Shown here: piece by piece, positions 1-5,298 of the stretch
Layout of the letters: each line of letters begins with the position of its first letter
How positions within the stretch are numbered: the first letter of the stretch is position 1
Assembly: GCA_030597965.1 (NCBI GenBank)
Contig: JAUVQU010000168.1
Coordinates: forward strand, 1-5,298
DNA length: 5,298 nt
Source of the DNA: Cellvibrionaceae bacterium
GTDB taxonomy: Bacteria > Pseudomonadota > Gammaproteobacteria > Pseudomonadales > Cellvibrionaceae
Direction of reading: 5' to 3'
The notes under the pieces: model-generated
The model's database searches: none
What the model was told of the DNA's origin: nothing
What the model saw: the letters and a program-made list of their open reading frames with translations, nothing else
Translations under genes and position numbers: made by a program

Positions 1-237
1 AATAAGGTTGGATACCTGAACGGTATCTCTAAGGTCACAGCAGTGCGTTAGTGTTTTGATACCGTAATTGTGTTGTAAATCCCAGGCTTGTTGTTCCAAA
101 AGGTCGCTGCGGAGATCAACCAGAAAAACATTAAGTCCCTGTTCTGCGAGTCGTTCTGCATAGCAGACACCGGTGCCTTCTGCGGATCCAACCACAAGAG
201 CCCATGGGCCATATCTATTCTTGAAATTTTCAGCCAT
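1..237 (-). CDS. Short-chain dehydrogenase/reductase, N-terminal part (truncated by window edge)
   Basis: This is the first 79 codons of a Rossmann-fold oxidoreductase of the SDR superfamily, open at the left edge. I read it directly from the reverse complement. After a short lead with YGPW (residues 9-12), a beta strand ALVV leads into the glycine-rich dinucleotide loop G17-SAE-G21-T-G23 (GxxxGxG). The usual Thr before the first Gly is replaced by Val16. The second strand ends LNVFLVD with D41, an acid that in classical SDRs usually favours NAD(H), although R43 follows closely. C67-D68-L69 fits the adenine-contacting Asp of the family. The catalytic Tyr-x-x-x-Lys lies outside the window, so activity cannot be judged. 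The ATG lies inside the end of the upstream acyl-CoA dehydrogenase (8-base overlap), so translation is probably coupled. The YGPWALV-type start resembles 3-ketoacyl reductase/17beta-HSD12-like SDRs, but that subtype is only a suggestion. Confidence 0.87.
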   Translation of the reverse strand, partial: MAENFKNRYGPWALVVGSAEGTGVCYAERLAEQGLNVFLVDLRSDLLEQQAWDLQHNYGIKTLTHCCDLRDTVQVSNLI

Positions 238-1405
238 AAATTAATTGCTCGTATTGCCTTGAGTGATAATCCTGATCCCCAAACAGTATATCGATCATCA
301 TCAGGCGTTTGTAATAGTGTCCAATTACGTATTCATTGGTCATGCCAATGCCGCCATGAAGTTGCACGCTGTTTTCACCAATAAACGTAGCCGCCTTACC
401 GATACGTACTTTGGTGGCTGCGGTGGTTTGAGCGGGTAGTGTGTCTTCATCGCCTATATGGCTGTCGTTGTTGTTGTCGTTATCAGAGTCGCGCAGTCGC
501 ATGGCGAGAGCTTCAGACATAGAGCGTGACATTTCCACTTCTGAATACATTTCCGCCGTGCGGTGCTGTAAAGATTGAAAGTTACTAAGCGCAGTACCGA
601 ATTGTTGACGAATTTTCAGATATTCACGGGTGATTTCGTTGGTGGCTTCCATTGCGCCAACCGCCTCGGCACTGACGGCGCTAATAGCTGCCTGTAGTGC
701 CCTCTCTATAGCTGGGTAGGCTTTGCCTTCTTCGCCTAATAAATCATCTGCATCAATCTGTACATTCTCCAACAGGAGATCGCTGGCACCTTGTCCGTCG
801 GCGGTTCGAGTGTTTAAGCGTGTTACACCTTCTGCATTTGGATCAAGAATAAACAGAGAAATACCTTCTTTACTTCTTGGGGTGCCGGAGGTTCTGGCTG
901 AAACAATAATTTTATTGGCAGAAGGTCCGTGCCAAACAATACTCTTGTGGCCGTTGAGTATATAACCGGAGCCAGCAGGTGATGCACTGGTTTCTACATC
1001 GGCAGGGTTAAAGCGGGATTGAGGTTCACAATAGCCAAAAGCCGCTTTCATTTTACCGGCCATTATATTGCCTAAGAGTGACGCTTGTTGTTGATCGTTA
1101 CCCAGCGTGCTTATCAGGCCGCCTGCGAGAATCACTGTCGGTATGTAGGGCTCTAAGACTAAGCCTTTACCAAAGCTTTCCATAACCAGTGCAACGTCTA
1201 CTGCACTGCCTTCCATGCCACCTAAGGCTTCTGCGAAGGGTAAAGCCAATAGGCCCATATCTGCGAATGTTTGCCAGTGCGAGTCACTGTGGCCCAGCTC
1301 AGTGTTGGCAAGTGTGGCTCTTTGTTCTGCACTGTAGTTGTCAGCCACGAAACGATCGACAACGTCTTTCAGCATGGTTTGTTCTTGGGAATATTTAAAA
1401 TCCAT
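230..1405 (-). CDS. Acyl-CoA dehydrogenase, small (non-catalytic-Glu) subunit type
   Basis: This is a cytosolic FAD-dependent acyl-CoA dehydrogenase-fold protein of 391 aa, a normal length. The N-terminal helical domain spans about residues 5-115, the beta domain about 120-225 (NGHKSIVWHG at 151-160) and the C-terminal helical domain about 230-390. FAD-contact motifs are clear: RQQFG at 266-270 and QLHGGIGMTNEY at 348-359. The usual TEPxxGSD stretch is degenerate (EPQSRFNPAD, 127-136), as in PimD-like small subunits. The MCAD-type Glu site reads FGDQDYH (375-381). Counting back from R266, the isovaleryl-CoA dehydrogenase-type Glu position falls on A240. It therefore probably acts as the partner subunit of the large dehydrogenase encoded upstream, supplying FAD contacts for alpha,beta-desaturation of an acyl-CoA. 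A Asp/Asn-rich insertion lies at 306-322. The start is ATG; AAGG lies 10 nt upstream, a weak and distant ribosome site. Family is certain, subunit role likely, substrate unknown. Confidence 0.93.
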   Translation of the reverse strand: MDFKYSQEQTMLKDVVDRFVADNYSAEQRATLANTELGHSDSHWQTFADMGLLALPFAEALGGMEGSAVDVALVMESFGKGLVLEPYIPTVILAGGLISTLGNDQQQASLLGNIMAGKMKAAFGYCEPQSRFNPADVETSASPAGSGYILNGHKSIVWHGPSANKIIVSARTSGTPRSKEGISLFILDPNAEGVTRLNTRTADGQGASDLLLENVQIDADDLLGEEGKAYPAIERALQAAISAVSAEAVGAMEATNEITREYLKIRQQFGTALSNFQSLQHRTAEMYSEVEMSRSMSEALAMRLRDSDNDNNNDSHIGDEDTLPAQTTAATKVRIGKAATFIGENSVQLHGGIGMTNEYVIGHYYKRLMMIDILFGDQDYHSRQYEQLIYG

Positions 1406-1462
1406 ATTCTATGTACCTTTTAAAATGTACTTTTTTAAACACGTAATAACGATAAATCATCT

Positions 1463-1488
1463 GTAGGCCCTCTTAAGGGAGCTCCTAC
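1463..1488. repeat. REP-like imperfect hairpin in the gap between the two dehydrogenase genes
   Basis: GTAGG and CCTAC arms enclose a second pair, CCCT and AGGG, around a 4-nt loop, with a 4-nt bulge on one side. On the minus strand it begins GTAGGAGC, the head seen in Pseudomonas-type REP elements, which are mobilised by REP-associated tyrosine transposases. No T-run follows, so it is not a typical intrinsic terminator. In an operon it could instead stabilise or process the transcript between the two subunit genes. Only one copy is visible here, so repeat status is inferred. Confidence 0.4.
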
Positions 1489-1529
1489 TGATTGGTTTAA
1501 GGGCACCTTAATAATATGCTTGAAGCTCC

Positions 1530-2726
1530 TTAGCGCTTCATAAGTAATCTAGAAATAACATTCTTCTGAACCTCAGAAGTGCCGCCAACGAGGGTGGCCG
1601 AGCGACCGTAAAAATGCTGATCTAAAATGCCATGGGCGTGCTCGGGGCCCATGGCCAGGTAATCACTTTCGTCGGCTCTGGCGTCAGCATCAAAGGGCAG
1701 GGCATACATACCCAGGCTTTCTACCAGGAGTTTTTTCAAGCGCTGTTGAATCTGGCTGCCTTCCAGTTTCATAATCGAAGGTTCGGGGCCGAGTTGGCCG
1801 CCATCCATTTGTTTGGCAAGAAAGCGCAGCTCTGAATACTCTAGTGCCATCAGATCAATTTCTACGGCTGTTAATTTGCGACGAAAATCAGGGTTGTTTA
1901 TCAATAAGTTATCGCCAATACGCTGTGTACTGGCAATTTGTTTTAAGCGGACGAGCAATTGCTTGGAGTTGGCAACGCGGGCAATAAAACTACGTTCGTG
2001 CTCCAAGAGAGATTTGGCGTAGGTCCAACCACTATTTTCTTCGCCCACAAGGTTCTCAATGGGCACCCGTACATCAGTGAAAAACACTTCATTGAGTGTG
2101 TGGTTTAAATCCAAACCTATGATGGGTTTAACCTCAATGCCGGGTGTGTTCATATCTATTAGTAGGAATGAAATCCCTTCCTGCTTTTTGGCATCAGGGT
2201 CGGTGCGCACCAGGCAGAACATCATATCGGCGTATTGGGCGTAGCTGGTCCAGATCTTCTGGCCATTAATCACATAGTCATTGCCGTCTTTAACGGCTTT
2301 TGTTTTCAGACTGGCGAGGTCGGAGCCGGAGCCGGGTTCGGAATAACCCTGACACCACCAGGTATCTGAGTTAAGAATATTGGGTAGATGTTTTTGCTGC
2401 TGCGCTTCTGTGCCGTATTTAATGAGTACGGGCCCAATCATGTTTACACCGAAGGGCATGGGTGGTGGTGCACAAGCGGCGGCGGCTTCCTGCGCAAAAA
2501 TATACTTCTGGGTGAGTGACCAGCCAGTGCCGCCTTCATCTACTGGCCAGTTAGGAGCCATCCAGCCTTGATCAAACAGGATCTTTTGCCAGCGTACTTG
2601 CATTTCTTTTGGGATGACCAGACCGCGTTCACATCGGTCTTTGATATCGGCGGGGAGTTTGTTCTCAAAAAACTGACGTACCTCTTTTTTAAATTCGAGG
2701 TCTTCTTGAGAAAATTTGAGTTCCAC
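1530..2726 (-). CDS. Acyl-CoA dehydrogenase, large (catalytic) subunit type
   Basis: This is a cytosolic FAD-dependent acyl-CoA dehydrogenase of 398 aa, a normal family length. The N-terminal helical domain spans about residues 5-118. The beta domain, about 122-225, contains the flavin/substrate motif YSEPGSGSDLAS (128-139) and INGQKIWTS (153-161). The C-terminal helical domain runs from about 230 to 398. The MCAD-type Glu position near the C-terminus is Gly (VGGTSE, 380-385). The LEHERSF stretch puts E244 next to R245, where isovaleryl-CoA dehydrogenase and the ChsE-type large subunits carry their base, so E244 is the likely catalytic residue. The RxxFG FAD contact is missing; NPDFRRKL (278-285) is found instead, as in PimC-like subunits. 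It probably pairs with the next gene's product to oxidise an acyl-CoA to the enoyl-CoA, passing electrons to ETF. The start is GTG, 40 nt after the preceding gene's stop. The actual substrate (dicarboxylyl-, branched, terpenoid or steroid side-chain CoA) is not determinable. Confidence 0.94.
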   Translation of the reverse strand: MELKFSQEDLEFKKEVRQFFENKLPADIKDRCERGLVIPKEMQVRWQKILFDQGWMAPNWPVDEGGTGWSLTQKYIFAQEAAAACAPPPMPFGVNMIGPVLIKYGTEAQQQKHLPNILNSDTWWCQGYSEPGSGSDLASLKTKAVKDGNDYVINGQKIWTSYAQYADMMFCLVRTDPDAKKQEGISFLLIDMNTPGIEVKPIIGLDLNHTLNEVFFTDVRVPIENLVGEENSGWTYAKSLLEHERSFIARVANSKQLLVRLKQIASTQRIGDNLLINNPDFRRKLTAVEIDLMALEYSELRFLAKQMDGGQLGPEPSIMKLEGSQIQQRLKKLLVESLGMYALPFDADARADESDYLAMGPEHAHGILDQHFYGRSATLVGGTSEVQKNVISRLLMKR

Positions 2727-2732
2727 GTTGGG

Positions 2733-2737
2733 CTCCT
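2733..2737 (-). promoter_or_regulatory. Ribosome binding site AGGAG deciding a GTG start
   Basis: AGGAG on the minus strand lies 6 nt before the GTG at 2726-2724. The protein from that GTG begins MELKFSQEDLEF, the normal N-terminus of this family, so site and homology agree. No nearby in-frame ATG offers a better start. Confidence 0.8.
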
Positions 2738-2766
2738 GATATTTTTTTAACGGCTAAATTTGAGCG

Positions 2767-3519
2767 TTAGACCGCATAAGTTGAAATTAAATATTCAATA
2801 ATGTCGTCCGACTCAAACATCTCTGTGTTGGTGTTAGGGTCGATCAAATAGGGTACTTGTACCTTGCCGGCATGTTTCAACATGGCGATGCGGTTACGGC
2901 CTGTGACGGGAAGGTTAGGGAATAATGCTTTGCGTAAACCCACAGGTCCCATATCTTTAATGGTTGCTTTGCCGGTATTACGTAATTCATAAGGCAGTTC
3001 TAATTCACACAGCAACTCTCTGACACGGCGAGAAAAAGGGCTGGATTCAAAGCTGTACAGCACCAGAGGTTGTTCTGGTAACTTTGAAACACGGGTTGTG
3101 TTGCCTTTACCGTGGCGTGCAAGGGTCGAACTGAAAGAACTGAGAACCTGAAGGTTGCGAGTATTTTGGCTAATTTCTTTATCGTCATAGGTTTTATACA
3201 AATAAGCCACAATGTCGGCCGAGCCAGAAAGCTGTTTACCGGTATTGGCGTCTACGAGGAATGGAAGTTGCTGTGTTTTTCCCACTTTCTTAGCGATGGT
3301 TCTATAGCGCTTCCCGCCTTTGGGGCAGGGGTAAATCATTGCGTCAATGTCCAGCTCGGTTAATGTCTCACGAACCAGGCGGCAAAAGGGGCAGTTCTCA
3401 AACTCATACAACTCTAATAATTGCTTGGGCTGTTTTGCCGCCGGCCTGGAACTGGTGCCTCTCCACAGGCTGGTGGAAGACGCCAGGGCTGAAGTTAATA
3501 CATCACCGAAACTACTCAT
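2767..3519 (-). CDS. Protein with two tandem glutathione S-transferase N-terminal (thioredoxin-fold) domains
   Basis: This 250-aa soluble protein matches the architecture of the '2 GST_N' group known from bacteria, cyanobacteria and plants: two GST N-terminal domains and no GST helical C-terminal domain. After a Ser-rich lead (1-33), domain 1 (about 34-112) has ELYEFENCPFC with a redox-type C43-PF-C46, PCPKGGKRYR (64-73) and the cis-Pro loop LPFL (P86). Domain 2 (about 150-249) repeats the pattern as LYSFESSPFS, with Ser160 and Ser163 replacing both cysteines, cis-Pro P223 in VPYLIDPNT, and E236-S237, the usual glutathione-binding ES pair. In domain 1 that pair reads G99-S100. Glutathione or thiol-disulfide chemistry is inferred; no substrate is known. 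It is the first gene of the minus-strand set, 40 nt before the large dehydrogenase. The ATG at 3519-3517 has only a weak purine-rich ribosome site (GAGAAAG). Confidence 0.88.
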   Translation of the reverse strand: MSSFGDVLTSALASSTSLWRGTSSRPAAKQPKQLLELYEFENCPFCRLVRETLTELDIDAMIYPCPKGGKRYRTIAKKVGKTQQLPFLVDANTGKQLSGSADIVAYLYKTYDDKEISQNTRNLQVLSSFSSTLARHGKGNTTRVSKLPEQPLVLYSFESSPFSRRVRELLCELELPYELRNTGKATIKDMGPVGLRKALFPNLPVTGRNRIAMLKHAGKVQVPYLIDPNTNTEMFESDDIIEYLISTYAV

Positions 3520-3587
3520 GTTCTTTCTCTACAGTAAAGGGGCGCTCATGTTAATGGATTTCTGTAGCTAAATAGTACTTGCCGTGA

Positions 3588-3601
3588 TGACTAGCCAGTC
3601 A
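3588..3601. promoter_or_regulatory. Inverted repeat TGACT-N4-AGTCA, possible operator for the minus-strand operon
   Basis: A perfect 5-bp inverted repeat (TGACT, AGCC, AGTCA) lies about 70 bp upstream of the minus-strand ATG at 3519. A weak minus-strand -10-like TACTAT (3577-3572) lies just downstream, so a bound dimer could block it. No good -35 box is visible. A 5-bp palindrome could arise by chance. Confidence 0.3.
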
Positions 3602-3643
3602 GTGCAGCGCGCCAAAACAGGTAATCCAATACCGGAAAAATAA

Positions 3644-3657
3644 TAGCATGCGTGCTA
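3644..3657. promoter_or_regulatory. Palindromic operator candidate 1 (TAGCATGCGTGCTA)
   Basis: The 14-nt site is symmetric at 6 of 7 base pairs around its centre. It contains AGCATGCGT, repeated exactly 24 bp downstream in candidate 2. It lies about 95 bp upstream of the aldehyde dehydrogenase start and 125 bp upstream of the divergent operon. Paired, GCATGC-cored palindromes are a common layout for TetR- or similar dimeric regulators. The regulator family is inferred, not seen. Confidence 0.5.
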
Positions 3658-3661
3658 ACTA

Positions 3662-3667
3662 TATACT
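3662..3667 (+). promoter_or_regulatory. Possible -10 box TATACT between the two operator candidates
   Basis: TATACT matches the sigma70 -10 consensus at 5 of 6 positions. It falls between the AGCATGCGT repeats and overlaps palindrome 2, so repressor binding would occlude it. No recognisable -35 hexamer lies 16-18 nt upstream, so this promoter would need an activator or be weak. A transcript from here would give a leader of about 75 nt to the ATG at 3751. Another -10-like TAGAAT is at 3705-3710. Confidence 0.3.
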
Positions 3668-3682
3668 AAGCATGCGTACTAT
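3663..3682. promoter_or_regulatory. Palindromic operator candidate 2 (centred on GCATGC)
   Basis: ATACTAA-GCATGC-GTACTAT is an imperfect 20-nt palindrome with 8 of 10 base pairs symmetric. It shares AGCATGCGT with candidate 1, offset by 24 bp (a little over two helical turns). Its left arm overlaps a -10-like TATACT. The repeat and the symmetry are seen directly; binding by a dimeric regulator is inferred. Confidence 0.5.
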
Positions 3683-3750
3683 ATTTTTTGTTGAAGTTAG
3701 GGTGTAGAATCGAGTGAATACAAATAATAACCAAGAGTAATGTTGTCGTT

Positions 3751-5226
3751 ATGTATCAGACTTTAGCTTCCAGAAAAGAGCTCTATATCAATGGTCAGTG
3801 GGCGGCAGTATCTGAATTTGAAGATGTGCTCAATCCAGCAACGGAGGAGGTGATCGGCCAGGCACCGCTGGGTGATTTAAATCATCTGGACGCAGCGCTC
3901 AATGCCGCACGTCAAGCATTTGATCAGGGTGAATGGGCTCAACTCAGTATTAATGAACGTGCCGATGTTATGGCGCGTTTTTGCGATGCCATAGCGGCAC
4001 GTAAGGATGAGGTTAAAGCATTAATTACGGCAGAGATTGGTGCCACTGCGATGTTGGTTAACTACTTGCAGTTCGGCGGTGCGGTGCAGTTTGCGCGCGA
4101 TATGATTGAATTGGCGCGCAATTTTGAACCCGTTGAGAACATGCCGACGGAAGTTATTCCGGGCAAGCGCTCCTCTATTGGCCTCGGCGTTAAAGTTCGT
4201 AGCCCTTACGGTGTGATTGCTGCCATTACCGCTTACAACTTTCCGCTGTATTTGAATCTGGCGAAGTGCGTTCCCGCATTATTAATGGGTAACTCCGTGG
4301 TGCTTAAACCTTCACCGGATACGCCTTACTCCGCTTTATTGTTGGGCGATATTGCCGATGAGATAGGCCTGCCGGCCGGCGTGCTTAATATTATTACCGG
4401 CGATGTGGTTGTAGCAGAGAAGCTGACAACCGATAAACGTGTGGACTTAATCTCCTTCACTGGCTCCGATGCTGTCGGTTCCATCATTATGTCTCAGGCC
4501 AGTGCCAATCTAACCCCGGTGGTGATGGAGTTGGGCGGTAAGTCTGCTTTGATTGTCCGAGAAGACGCCGACCTGCGCAAAGCTTGCGGTTTTGGTTTGG
4601 CGAGTTTTACCGCCAATGCCGGGCAGGGCTGTGCATTAACAACGCGTCATTTGGTGCATAACAGCATTAAAGAGCAATACATTGAGCAGCTATTAGCGAT
4701 GGCACCGGGTGTCACCATGGGTGATCCCGCCGCCGATCCTAAAGTGGCTATGGGACCACTTATCAGCGCAGCACAGCGCCAGCGAGTAGAGCAGCATGTG
4801 CAGCGAGCGATTGATGACGGCGCGAACCTGCTCTGTGGTGGTAAGCGTCCAGAAGCTTTGGATAAAGGTTATTTCTTTGAGCCAACTTTGTTTGATGACG
4901 TCACCAATGACATGGCCATTGCTCAGCAGGAAGTGTTTGGACCTGTGGGAGTGGTGATTGGTTTCGATACCGACGAAGAAGCCATCGCGCTGGCGAATGA
5001 TACTGACTACGGATTGTCTGGCGAAATCTTCTCTGGTGATATGGGTAAGGCCTACCAAATGGCCATGCAACTTCGCACCGGTGGCGTCGGTATTAATGGC
5101 GCGCCGAATAAACTCAGCGGCAAGGTTCCCTTTGGCGGTATTAAGCGTTCCGGTATGGGGCGTGAGTTTGGTGTTGAAGGTTTGGAAGAGTTTACTTATC
5201 TAAAGACGATTTCTTTTAAGGCTTAA
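3751..5226 (+). CDS. NAD(P)-dependent aldehyde dehydrogenase (ALDH superfamily)
   Basis: This cytosolic enzyme oxidises an aldehyde to the carboxylic acid. It is full length (491 aa) with all key residues: N163 in AYNFP, K186 in LKPS, FTGS (237-240) of the Rossmann loop, general base E260 in MELGGK, nucleophile C294 in GQGC, E394 in EVFGPV, and the C-terminal PFGGIKRSGMGREFG. The TAYNFPLYLNLAK and GQGCALTTR stretches resemble the CddD/AldA-like branch, which includes an oxolaurate dehydrogenase from cyclododecane degradation; this placement is from memory of motifs. P189 occupies the position of the ribose-binding Glu of many NAD-specific ALDHs, so cofactor choice is open. The gene is divergent from the acyl-CoA dehydrogenase operon across a 231-bp spacer with operator-like palindromes, suggesting shared control. 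The start is the only in-frame candidate; an AAGAG 13 nt upstream is a weak ribosome site. A plausible role is making the acid that is later activated to a CoA ester. Confidence 0.95.
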   Translation: MYQTLASRKELYINGQWAAVSEFEDVLNPATEEVIGQAPLGDLNHLDAALNAARQAFDQGEWAQLSINERADVMARFCDAIAARKDEVKALITAEIGATAMLVNYLQFGGAVQFARDMIELARNFEPVENMPTEVIPGKRSSIGLGVKVRSPYGVIAAITAYNFPLYLNLAKCVPALLMGNSVVLKPSPDTPYSALLLGDIADEIGLPAGVLNIITGDVVVAEKLTTDKRVDLISFTGSDAVGSIIMSQASANLTPVVMELGGKSALIVREDADLRKACGFGLASFTANAGQGCALTTRHLVHNSIKEQYIEQLLAMAPGVTMGDPAADPKVAMGPLISAAQRQRVEQHVQRAIDDGANLLCGGKRPEALDKGYFFEPTLFDDVTNDMAIAQQEVFGPVGVVIGFDTDEEAIALANDTDYGLSGEIFSGDMGKAYQMAMQLRTGGVGINGAPNKLSGKVPFGGIKRSGMGREFGVEGLEEFTYLKTISFKA

Positions 5227-5255
5227 TGTGATGGAGGTGAGACGCTCTTGCTAAT

Positions 5256-5283
5256 CGTCACTTCCGTGAGTGCGGGCATCTAG
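5256..5283. repeat. Degraded intergenic repeat of the CGTCAT..GCGGG..ATCTAG type
   Basis: CGTCACTTCCGTGAGTGCGG, continuing to GCATCTAG, closely resembles the widespread proteobacterial repeat CGTCATTCCCGCGAA..GCGGG..ATCTAG, with several substitutions that weaken its hairpin. It begins 29 nt after the aldehyde dehydrogenase stop. Its left part also pairs with GGAGGTGA at 5233-5240, giving a longer bulged stem (5233-5265) without a U-tract. The rest of 5227-5298 holds no recognisable gene. Resemblance is from memory of the repeat consensus. Confidence 0.45.
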
Positions 5284-5298
5284 CTTCAAATCGCTTGC

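Noticed and set aside
88..384. A 98-codon plus-strand frame over the SDR/dehydrogenase junction
   Set aside because: It is antisense to two genes with clear motifs, and its translation looks like a shadow frame.
686..706. E234-R235 in the small dehydrogenase as a catalytic Glu-Arg pair
   Set aside because: Counting back from the RxxFG motif, the catalytic position falls six residues later, on Ala240. The ER pair is out of register.
1521..1540. TGAAGC/GCTTCA hairpin over the large-subunit stop codon as a terminator
   Set aside because: It has only 6 bp with an 8-nt loop and no T-run on the minus strand, and the downstream subunit gene must still be expressed.
3740..3766. An 8-codon ATG reading frame overlapping the aldehyde dehydrogenase start, as a leader peptide
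   Set aside because: Its AAGAG is only 2 nt from the ATG, too close to act as a ribosome site, and the peptide shows no attenuator pattern.
4693..5070. A 125-codon minus-strand frame inside the aldehyde dehydrogenase
   Set aside because: It lies wholly within a strongly supported conserved gene on the other strand, and its translation has no recognisable family features.
5233..5265. Hairpin after the aldehyde dehydrogenase as an intrinsic terminator
   Set aside because: The stem is bulged, the loop is 11 nt and no T-run follows, so it is not called as a terminator.
5231..5283. Short frames after the aldehyde dehydrogenase (ATG at 5231, TTG at 5248)
   Set aside because: Both end after about 7 to 11 codons, and the segment is better explained as a degraded repeat.

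Overview
The window looks like a metabolic island from a mid-GC gammaproteobacterium, probably marine. This is inferred from protein style, roughly balanced base composition and compact operon layout; no rRNA or other taxonomic marker is present. It holds four complete genes, one truncated gene and two short intergenic spacers.

Minus strand, read right to left: (1) a 250-aa protein with two tandem glutathione S-transferase N-terminal (thioredoxin-fold) domains (2767-3519); (2) a 398-aa acyl-CoA dehydrogenase of the 'large subunit' type, with a GTG start (1530-2726); (3) a 391-aa acyl-CoA dehydrogenase of the 'small subunit' type (230-1405); (4) the first 79 codons of a short-chain dehydrogenase/reductase that runs off the left edge (1-237) and overlaps the previous gene by 8 bases. 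The order and mostly short spacing suggest one operon. Plus strand: a divergent 491-aa NAD(P)-dependent aldehyde dehydrogenase (3751-5226).

The two acyl-CoA dehydrogenases complement each other. The large one has a candidate catalytic Glu but no C-terminal RxxFG FAD-contact motif. The small one has that motif but no Glu at either known catalytic position. This is the pattern of heteromeric (alpha2beta2) acyl-CoA dehydrogenases such as PimC/PimD or the mycobacterial ChsE pairs. With an SDR and an aldehyde dehydrogenase alongside, the locus reads as an oxidation pathway: aldehyde to acid, then (after CoA activation encoded elsewhere) dehydrogenation of an unusual acyl-CoA such as a branched, dicarboxylic, terpenoid or steroid side-chain ester. 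The substrate cannot be read from the sequence.

The 231-bp divergent spacer (3520-3750) carries two related imperfect palindromes sharing AGCATGCGT 24 bp apart, with a -10-like TATACT between them, and a further inverted repeat nearer the minus-strand operon. This resembles a control region for a TetR-type or similar dimeric repressor, but no regulator gene is in view. A REP-like hairpin lies between the two dehydrogenase genes, and a degraded copy of a common CGTCAT..GCGGG..ATCTAG-type intergenic repeat follows the aldehyde dehydrogenase. I see no CRISPR array, IS element, tRNA, phage or defence gene.
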